Shown here one piece after another: positions 56,311 through 64,000 of a stretch of 64,000 nucleotides of DNA. This DNA comes from Humulus lupulus. Lineage: Eukaryota; Streptophyta; Magnoliopsida; Rosales; Cannabaceae. The notes beneath the pieces are model-generated. The model was given only the letters and a program-made list of their open reading frames with translations, did not search any database and was not told where the DNA came from. The stretch is from contig NC_084796.1 of assembly GCF_963169125.1 (NCBI RefSeq), forward strand, positions 91,930,888 through 91,994,887, read 5' to 3'. Positions within the stretch are counted from its first letter, which is position 1. Each line of letters opens with the position of its first letter. The position numbers and the translations under genes were made by a program.

Positions 56311-58616
56311 TGTAACGCCCTGGTTACCCCAGAACAGTTATGGTGAACCGGAAATTTGACTCATTGCTTGAGTCCTTTGGTTAAAAACGTGTTCTAAGTG
56401 TTATTAACAGGTTAAGGTGAAAACCAATAAAAAGGAAAGGTTTTGATTTATTGATACATAAAAATGTTCATGGGCCCACAAGAACATTTACAAGTTATTT
56501 ACAACTCAAAAAGGTCATTACTGTTCCAAAATTATAAACCCCGCCGACCTAAGCGGCAAAAATAGGGTAAACCCCCTAGTTCCTCTGAGAACTCCTTGGC
56601 CGTGGTGGTCAAGCGGCCGCATATGTACACATCGCCATTGAAGCTCTCCACTCAAGGCTGGATGAGCTTTTCTTTTCCTTTACCTGCACCGCATAGCACC
56701 CATGAGCCAAAGCCCAACAAGAAAACATAACATTATATGTAAACATTATCAAATGATTATCATTATAATCACACTTGAGCACAAAGCTTTCAAACAAATG
56801 AGTGAATATCACTTGAGGTCCTGATAAACCATACTGAGTGACTGACAAGCAAGTCACTAATTCAAGTGGAAGAGCGGCTGCTAGGTAAGCCACTAGCCTT
56901 CAAGCGCTTATAATATTCATCGACCTTGAGATCGGTCCAGCATTAATGCTCTTTGAGTCATTCAATGCAGAAAGTCGATTAGATCTAATCTTTGTTGACT
57001 TGCGTGGATCACGCTAAGGCCGTCCTGACTAATGAGTCAGCACAATGTGACCAGTGCCCAATACCACTGCCGAACCTGACTAATAATTCACAGCTTCACA
57101 GTTGATACTAGCACCTTTGCCAAATCTGACTAACGAGTCAGTACCATGCACAAGTGAGCAACATTTGCTAAGTATTCCACACTCAATTCATGTCCACATT
57201 TATACAACCAACATGCCTCATGAATAACCATGCATGTCACGTTTGGGGTGCAGTTTTCTTACCTCTGGTTCGAGTTAGAATGAATAAAAGAACGACCCTT
57301 GAGAACGATCAACCTTTTGGTCCTTTAGCAATTACCTGGTCATAACCAATCATGGGATTCCATCAATAAAATGAATAACAAAAGGTTCCAAAACCAAAAC
57401 CTAGCCTCCAAGACATCAAACACCACTAAACCGGGTAGTAGGATCAACCCCGAGGCCTAAGGCTTGAATCCCCAAGCTAAAAACACATTTCTGGCCAAAA
57501 TTGCCCTGATGGGCCGCGGCTCACCAGAGCCATGCCACGGCTCACCCATCTGACAGGGCCATTTCCCTCACAAAAACAACCGTGGGCCGCGGCTCACCAT
57601 AGCCATGCCGCGACCCTTTACCAAAACCAGCAAGCACCAGCTTGCTTTCCCCTTCGTTTTCCCTCGGAACCAAACCTTCAAACTAGTTCCAAACCTCTTC
57701 CAAACACCCAATCTAATCCCTAAACATCCCCTATATCAAACCCTCATCAAAACCCAAGTTAAACTTCAATCAAACTTCCATCAATTCAACTATCCATCAA
57801 GAGAGTTACAAACTAAAAAGTCAAAGCTAAAACAGAGTAAAACCATAAACAAATGGCTAAAACTCACCTCAAATCCTAGATTAGACCTCCTTCAATGGCT
57901 GAACCAAGTCTACAAACTCAGCCCCTTGATTTCCTAGCTTAATTCCCCAATTCAAGCTCAAAATCTCCAAAGAGGATATGGAAGAGAATGATGTACGGGA
58001 AGGAGAAGGAAAAACCCTGTTTTTGTTCTGTTTTTCTACAGTCCACTAAAGGTTCATATACATCCAAACCAAATTACCTAAATGCCCCTAGGTCATTTAA
58101 GGCTTCTAAAGTCATTCCAAGGGCGAAATCAGTACTTTCCACCTATCTCGTTAATCATAATTAACGCTCTCCAATTCCCGCTAATCTCGATATTCTCAAA
58201 CACCAATAATTCATATCCCGTTACCCTATAATTCCCAGTAACACTCTAATCATTAAAACACCCGAGACTCACCCCGAGCCTCGAGCCCCGAGCTTAAGCC
58301 TGTTATGACCAAACCGATAATTAATCATACCATGATCGTCTCATGCCGAATGGATCGAACAAACCCACATTATAATGTGATCTCAAAATATATCACCAAC
58401 ATGCGTACAGATATACAATTTACCCTCAACGGGCCAAATTACCATCACACCCCTGTAATTAGAAATATGGACACACATGCATGCATTTCACATCATATTA
58501 TAATATAATCCACATATACATGCATTTTATCATTTAATGGCATAATTAAACAAGTATGGCCCTCCCGCCCTACTATTCCCGCCATTAAACCATAACGGAG
58601 AATTCGGGGCATTACA
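56311..58616 (-). repeat. 5' LTR of element F
   Basis: Pairs with 49040-51325. It has the three GACTAATGAGTCAG-type motifs near 57024, 57075 and 57125; the middle one is mutated. GCCGCGGCTCACC block at 57510-57620. Confidence 0.92.
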
Positions 58617-59358
58617 ACTTAATAGTTAAATTGATATTTATTTATATGTAATTAATATTGACTTTTAATAATTAGATTTTTCTTTAAAGATTATGAGTTT
58701 GAGGATTAATTAATATTATATAATAATTTCAACAAACTTAATTACTGTGATCATTTTAGTAATTTAGAATGTAATTATATAATTGATTCTAAAACGTTTT
58801 ATTCATAAATTGCATTGATAAAGAAATTTGAATAATATTCCAAATTAAAGGCTAAGAATGGTAATATTCTACAAGTTCAAAGTTTTTGTTTATTTTAATT
58901 TCATATAAAAAAAGTTATGTGTATCTCCATTATTTTTGTTTAACTTCGTGTATTTCTATTCTGTTGTTTAGTATTGGACTTAGCTAAATGAGTTTCATTC
59001 CTTTTTTTTCCTTGTTTTTAAAAAAAAAAAATTAATTTGTAACTCACTCAATTTATTTTTCTTGCTGAAAATAATATTTTTTCTATATTAAAAAGAGTAT
59101 AAATTAATGGATAAATTTTAATTATAATATAATTATGTAATATTATATATGAGTATTGTAAATATTAAAAGATATATGGATATTAGTGATAGTTATAGAA
59201 AATATTTGAAATGAATAAAAAAAATATTTAAATAGTATAGAGAAAAAAATATAGAAGCTGATATATGGTATAATGTAAAAATTAGAGGTAAAATAAAAAA
59301 AGATTTATTTTGGTGATGTATTTTAAAAGATGGAATAGAGCATTCATTGAGAGTGCTT

Positions 59359-60027
59359 TTAGCCCTTCTTTATTTTATTTTTTGTTTTAAATTTATGCTA
59401 GATATATATATATATATAAATATATATATATTAGTGGTAGCATAAATTTTGATATTCTATTTATGTTCTAATATACATAGTATATGATGCAATTCGAATT
59501 TCAAAGTTTTTTTTTTGAAAAGTATCTATATTAGTTTCAATTTAATAAATTAAAAAAAATTAATTAATATATAAACTTAAAATTTTAGTTGAATCAAATT
59601 TTAATAATTTGTCTTAAAATATTTTAAACCCAAACAAAAAACACAATAGCTTTTTTTCTTTTATTTTTTCTAACTATTTGATTTTTATTAGACCTTAATC
59701 AAATTGTTGTTTTGTTTGTTTGGATGTATAAAAAATAATTAATACCATATATAATTAAGAATAAAATATTTTAATATAATAATTAGTTAATCATTCATTG
59801 TTTTGCTTCGGAAAATATACTCTTTCAAAATAAGTCAAAATTTAATATATGCCATCCTTTACAATTGAGAAATTAAAATTTAGAAAAGAAAGTACACCTT
59901 ATATTTCTCAATTCATTTTCTACATAAATTAGTACTTGTTTATATGCATTATTTAAAAATAAATTATATAAATATATGCATTTTTATATTATTAACTTTT
60001 TAATATAATTTATATTTCCATAACATT
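59359..60027. other. AT-rich intergenic DNA
   Basis: No coding or RNA gene signal. It includes a (TA)n tract at about 59402-59432 and long A/T runs. Confidence 0.6.
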
Positions 60028-60867
60028 TGTTGACTGTTTTTTTTGCTATCAATCCTAAGAAGAGAGATTAAAGAAACAAGCAATACAAACACAATGATTT
60101 TTACGTGGTTCGGGTTATAAAAGAACCCTAGTTCACAAGTCTCTCGTATTAGGAGGATTGGAATCTTGTGATGGCAAGCTCCAATGGTGTATTCTCAGGC
60201 AGCGTTTAGATTGCTCTAAAAAACCGAACCCTTTACAATGAGACCCCCAACTCTATTTATAGAAGCTGGGGTAATTAATACTAATCATTTGTAATTAATA
60301 TACATTCTTGATGTTATTGTGGGATTAATACCAAATCAATACATTGGGCTGCAATTAATAGAGACCATGACCCAAGCGAGATCCGCGGGTCCCACTGCAA
60401 AAAAGGTACCTACTTTATGGGGAACATGCCCCTAGTGTTGTCAGGGCATGTTGTACGTATTTCCGTGTCAGACGACGTAGTGGGAATGCGAATTCTCGAA
60501 TCATACAATCGACAACACTGTAGGTTGATCGCCTAAAAGGTTGTAGGTGCTCCTCTAATGTTGTAAACCTGCGCTAGCTGACACCTGGCACCTCATCTTA
60601 GGTTCGAGAACCGGAACCTCGAACCTGGCAGACGACTGGGGGAGGAGAGCCTTCGTTTTAATTGCTTGAGCTGGAGAACCTCCTACTCTAAGGGCAAGCC
60701 TCGGAGAGTAATCGACCTTACCCACTGGCAGAGACAGGCAACCTCACCTAAAAGGATCTTCGCCTCAAATAGAGTCCTCAGGAGGTAACATACTCCGAAG
60801 AAGTCTAAGACCATCCGTACCAGTCATTGTGAGTTGCCACGTGTCAGAGGACAAAATACGGACAACA
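60028..60867 (-). repeat. 3' LTR of element G
   Basis: TG...CA with 5-bp inverted ends TGTTG/CAACA. The U5 side contains ACGTGGTTCGGG (plus strand), common near the end of many plant LTRs. On the minus strand CTATAAATAG at 60253-60262 is a good TATA box, giving a start near 60222. Confidence 0.75.
60253..60262 (-). promoter_or_regulatory. TATA box in LTR of element G
   Basis: The minus strand reads CTATAAATAG within GCTTCTATAAATAGAGTTG. The motif is self-complementary, so direction rests on the LTR orientation. Confidence 0.65.
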
Positions 60868-60882
60868 TTTGCCCCCCAAGTC
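60868..60882 (-). promoter_or_regulatory. Polypurine tract of element G
   Basis: The minus strand reads GACTTGGGGGGCAAA directly before TGTTG, a clear polypurine tract. It fixes the orientation of the element as minus. Confidence 0.8.
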
Positions 60883-61215
60883 TCTACTCTCCCTTGGATA
60901 GTGGAGACTAAAATTAAGAGGAGTGATTCGAAAGAATTGGAGGGAAAAATGTTTGGGCTTTCCTCTGATGTCTATCTGAAAAGTAAACCCACGTGTTGAC
61001 GCCCCATTGCTGGGCTCATCAATCTGTGCATTTAATTTGGGGTCAACCCCAGGAGCCCAAACGTCTACTCGACACCCAAGGCATCTTTTCCCAAAGAAAA
61101 GATGATTGCATTCCGTGCCTTTTAAACCCTGACCGCTGGATCATCCATTTGACCTTATCAGGGGAAGGCATCCGACGGTCATGGGGAAGTTGCTTTCCCC
61201 TTAAGTTCTATTGGG

Positions 61216-61222
61216 TATAAAA
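61216..61222 (+). promoter_or_regulatory. TATA box of antisense gene in element G
   Basis: TATAAAA within TTGGGTATAAAACCC, opposite in direction to the element. A leader rich in A and C follows (CAACCTCACACTATAACC), as in plant 5'UTRs. Expected transcription start is near 61250. Confidence 0.6.
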
Positions 61223-61425
61223 CCCAGAAAAACCCACTCAACCTCACACTATAACCATACAAAAATCAAAACCCTCACAGAAACCTCTCTCCATCCTCAC
61301 CCTTATCTTCAACCATTTTTTCGAAGCTCTGGACGGTTGGCGTGAATCATCTTACTTCTGGGCAGACGACAAATGATACTTCAGGTTTAGGACTCACCTC
61401 AACACCTACTTTCGTTTCATCTCGG

Positions 61426-61753
61426 GTAAGTGCCTTTCTGTTCTTATTTATGCTTGAGGATTCTTGATATATGTTTAGGAATGCTAGTGATGTGGCATTT
61501 AGGAGTCTGTTTTTAGCTTTCACAAGTCATCTTAGGCACATTCTAATATTAGGGATGTTCAAAATGGCCCTCAAAAGCTTTTATGTCAACTTTGCGTTTC
61601 TCGGCCTTTGACCGAAATCTGAGGAAATCCCAAATTTCGGTAGGTTCATCCCCTCCAGCCTGTCCTTAGGCACCGGGTAGTATCCCTAGAGTCATCTGTG
61701 TTTTGGCCATCTTTCCTTTGGTCAGAATACTAACTGCTTGGTTTTTGTCTCAG
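61426..61753 (+). other. Probable 5'UTR intron of antisense gene
   Basis: Donor CTCGG|GTAAGT at 61426 and acceptor TTTTTGTCTCAG| at 61753, directly before ATG 61754; length 328 bp, T-rich. Both sites fit the plant consensus well. Not proven without transcripts. Confidence 0.55.
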
Positions 61754-63938
61754 ATGTCCAAGGAACGTCGACAACTACACATACATGGGTTCTATCTCTT
61801 CAATCAGGAGATTTTTGATATGGCTCGAGCACAAGGTGCCTCCGAAGTCAATACAAGGACGGGAGCCCAAGAGCCAGCTAGAGAGTTAGTCGTTCGTCCC
61901 GACACAAAAGTGGTGGAGAGGTCCGAAACGCCCGGAGAAAGGGTTTAATTGTACCTCGCTTCCACACCCTACACAAACATACGAGGGTGATGTGTTCAAA
62001 GCAGAGGATTACCACACTCTGCTTCGACACCCCAATGCCATCGAGGATATCATGAGGCACTATTCGGTTGGGGACAAGTGCCTTATCTGCCTCTGTCAGG
62101 AGTTCGAACGGGCACATTACAACGTCAATGGCCTGGGCATCTGGAGCAAGGCCCACCTGATGGCAGGGGCAACCCTACCACTCAAACAGTATTTTGTGAA
62201 CTTCCTGAAGTTCGCGGGGATATCCCCTTTCCAGCTTCCCCTAACAGTTAGTGCTTGCGGGGAAGTACATTCTGTATTGGAAGCAAAAATGACCCAAGCC
62301 TTCGCCAGCGGAGATCCTCTACTTCTACAGCTTCCGCACCATTCCTCGGAAGAAGAACACCAAACGAGACGGGTATATGCCCTTGCGAAGTACACGAAAT
62401 TGTCACTCGACTACAACGCTCCTCACCATAACGAGAACCATTCTCAAGATTACAAGAACACCTTTTTCTTCACGAATGACTTCCCGACTCCCAGCAATCT
62501 GATCCTAATTCTTGACTTTGTCTGAGTTAGTCAGTATCTTCTCGAACGTGCTATCTTTCACATTTTTAGGGTATTTTTGTGTTCGACATTTAGTCAATTC
62601 CTTTTGAATAAGTCCTTTCTGCCGAACCCACTACGTCCAACTCTTCGAGGATCATCTCCAGGCGATGAAGGCTCTCCCCGAACGAGATTTGGACCCTAGC
62701 GTCCTAGTAACTGAAGCAAACCTCATTAGGTTGGGGCTTCTCAGCGTAGAACAAAGAATTGGCAACTTGGAACTGACCAAGTATCGCCAGTCCAACAAGT
62801 ATTGGGATTTGGCGTCCCGCCACATCAACTACATAGATAGGTTGGCCCAGAGGGCTTTATAGAAACAGCTGGCGGAGGAAAGGCTGGAGAACATGCATGC
62901 TGCGGGAGAAGCCCGAGAAGCCCAGGAGGATCGGGAGCTCGAGGAAGAGCTTCAGGCGGGGATGGAAGCCTCGCACGCTGGCCCAGGTAAACTACCCCTC
63001 ACCTTATATCAAGCTTCCCGGGTAGGGGATAGGAGAAGTCACAGACATGTTTGGGCCTCCCCAGCTCTCCTTCACTGTGGAAAAATTTCATATCGGTTCT
63101 GGACTAAGGAAGAATTCCAAGATTACATAGATTTAATAGACTTGTATCTCCACCGCTCGAGGAGACAGTCAACTCCTTGGGGCTTTGTACCCCTAGACCT
63201 AGTAACATCTTTCAACTTGAACTGGTTTTGCCAATATGGCACCAACATGAGTTGTGAGGTTGGAAATAGAATAAGACACCCTCATTGTCTGCACCGAGGC
63301 TTAACCCACGATGGTTCTTTGAGTACCTTATATTATGGCATTAATTTACTGAGGGGAAATACACTAACTATTTAATTTGTTCTTGCTTCTCACATGGGGT
63401 TAGCCGACATTGCCCGGTCCGCCCTGAGGCTCAGAGGGCCCAAAGCTCTTCGACGAGAGAGGGGTCATCACGTCCTCAGGAGCAACCAAAACTCTCTCCT
63501 CTGCCCAAGAGGCAGAGAGTCCCCACTCCCCTTGCAAAGACTCATATGGTCGAATTGCCCCCAATCGTAGAGATTCCTTCCTCACCTGGGTCAAAAGAGG
63601 TGATCCAAGAGCCAGGGGAAGAGGCGGTCCAAGAGCAGGTCCACTGGACGGTTTAAGACTCTGAGCAAGAGGCGGTGTCACCCAAGATCTGTCTTTTGGT
63701 ATATCGCAGGAAATATGAGGGGGGCTTGCTGGAGCAATACGATAAGATGCTTCAACACTTTGAAGCAAGGCTGGAGGAAGGTAACAAGGCCCTGCATGAG
63801 ACAGTCGAGGCCCTTCGCCAACTCAAGCGACCCCGAGAGAGGCCAACTATCCCTCCAATAGGTCAGGCTGAGCTGGAGACTTTTTTCTCCTCCAAGATAG
63901 GTGAGATCGTTGCTCCTCTTATCGTCGAGCTCCTTTAG
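61754..63938 (+). pseudogene. Antisense ORF of element G, Transposase_28-like
   Basis: Starts MSKERRQLHIHGFYLFNQEI at 61754. After a frame change between 61890 and 61948 the main block 61992-62525 contains KQYFVNFLKFAGISPFQLPL, the pattern of the Transposase_28 (putative gypsy-type transposon, PF04195) group, where a similar hydrophobic segment precedes a Pro/Gln-Leu pair. 62629-62988 is a charged coiled coil (LGLLSVEQRIGNLELTKYRQ, RLENMHAAGEAREAQEDREL) with one TAG at 62860. The last part (63520-63938) is proline-rich, then another coil (YDKMLQHFEARLEEGNKALH). It may contain further introns (CCAG|GTAAAC at 62986 is a donor candidate). Function unknown; not transposase in a proven sense. Stops and frame changes suggest decay or splicing. 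Confidence 0.55.
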
Positions 63939-64000
63939 GGGGTCAACTCCACTATGTGCGAGTTGACTTCCTGTAGCTTCTCCCAATTAGGCAACATTAA

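Larger units (their letters stand above)
49040..58616 (-). mobile_element. Tekay-type element F, most intact copy (TSD ACTTA)
   Basis: Minus strand: 3' LTR 49040-51325 (2286 bp), 5' LTR 56311-58616 (2306 bp), perfect duplication ACTTA (49035-49039, 58617-58621). Gag, protease, RT, RNase H, integrase and chromodomain-like tail are all present with only two frameshifts (near 54695 and 53215) and three in-frame stops (55677, 52796, 51782). LTRs are about 97% alike by eye. It is the best reference in the window for the Tekay-type family. Confidence 0.95.
48650..59358. mobile_element. Harbinger-like MITE split by element F
   Basis: Left end GAGCACTCTCAATGA at 48650, right end AAGCACTCTCAATGA read inward from 59358: 14 of 15 match. 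Flanking TTA is at 48647-48649 and 59359-59361. Without element F, ~1.1 kb of AT-rich noncoding DNA remains (48650-49034 and 58622-59358). Size, TTA duplication and short terminal repeats fit a PIF/Harbinger-type MITE. A related right end is at about 31730-31935. Confidence 0.6.
60028..64000 (-). mobile_element. Tat-type element G, 3' end only
   Basis: Minus-strand element running off the right edge. 3' LTR at 60028-60867 (840 bp, TGTTGAC...GACAACA on the plus strand), PPT at 60868-60882, then an interior that carries a plus-strand (antisense) ORF. Evidence for Tat type: the antisense ORF between pol and 3' LTR is a known feature of Retand/Grande-like Tat elements, and its product resembles the Transposase_28 (PF04195) group. 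No gag or pol of G is inside the window, so the lineage is an inference. Confidence 0.6.

Noticed and set aside
63400..63768. Minus-strand ORF opposite the antisense gene of element G
   Set aside because: Pro/Ser-rich shadow; the plus frame has the coiled-coil pattern. No pol motif of G is seen in it.

Overview
The window looks like nuclear DNA of a flowering plant, probably a dicot, from a repeat-rich heterochromatic region. It holds no intact host gene, rRNA, tRNA gene or CRISPR array that I can support. Almost every base belongs to LTR retrotransposons of four lineages, nested in one another, plus two small DNA transposons. Evidence for a plant: Tekay/Del-type chromoviruses with C-terminal chromodomain-like tails, Athila-type gag, Tork/TNT1-type copia, Tat-type gag, initiator-Met primer sites (TGGTATCAGAGC) and 5-bp target duplications. 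I cannot name the species.

Layout. 1-14851: Tekay-type element B (+ strand, badly decayed). Its 5' LTR was split by Tekay-type element A (- strand, 44-~7660), and the two opposed LTR pieces now meet at a palindromic junction (7627-7673). 14852-31179: an Athila-type gag-pro element (-), cut inside gag by element C (17337-29421, +, TSD TAGAG), whose 3' LTR carries a 2421-bp solo Tekay LTR (26967-29387, TSD GGTCC). 31180-32105: AT-rich DNA with a decayed MITE-like copy. 32106-48582: a Harbinger-like element (TSD TAA) holding copia element D (32944-48419, -, TSD TTTAT). D itself holds a Tekay-type element E (36695-45795, +, TSD GTTAG/GTTAT) and a captured Tat gag segment (45921-47415) between 24-bp direct repeats. 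48650-59358: a second Harbinger-like MITE (TSD TTA) split by Tekay-type element F (49040-58616, -, TSD ACTTA), the most intact copy. 60028-64000: the 3' end of a Tat-type element G (-): LTR, polypurine tract, and an antisense (+) gene-like ORF with TATA box and a 5'UTR intron signature.

How the parts work together. In an intact element, gag builds the particle, protease matures it, reverse transcriptase and RNase H copy the RNA from the tRNA primer, and integrase (with chromodomain in Tekay types) inserts the copy. Here every pol is broken by stops, frameshifts or deletions. Many stops fit C-to-T change of methylated CAG, CGA or TGG codons, as expected of silenced repeats. Relative ages follow from nesting: A is younger than B; the solo LTR younger than C; C younger than Athila; E younger than D; D and F younger than the MITEs they split.

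Most worth a second look: the antisense gene of element G, the extra ORF in the leader of element C, the Tat segment spliced into copia gag, the LTR palindrome at 7.65 kb, the mismatch between similar LTRs and a ruined interior in element A, and family-specific clusters of short self-complementary motifs inside the LTRs.
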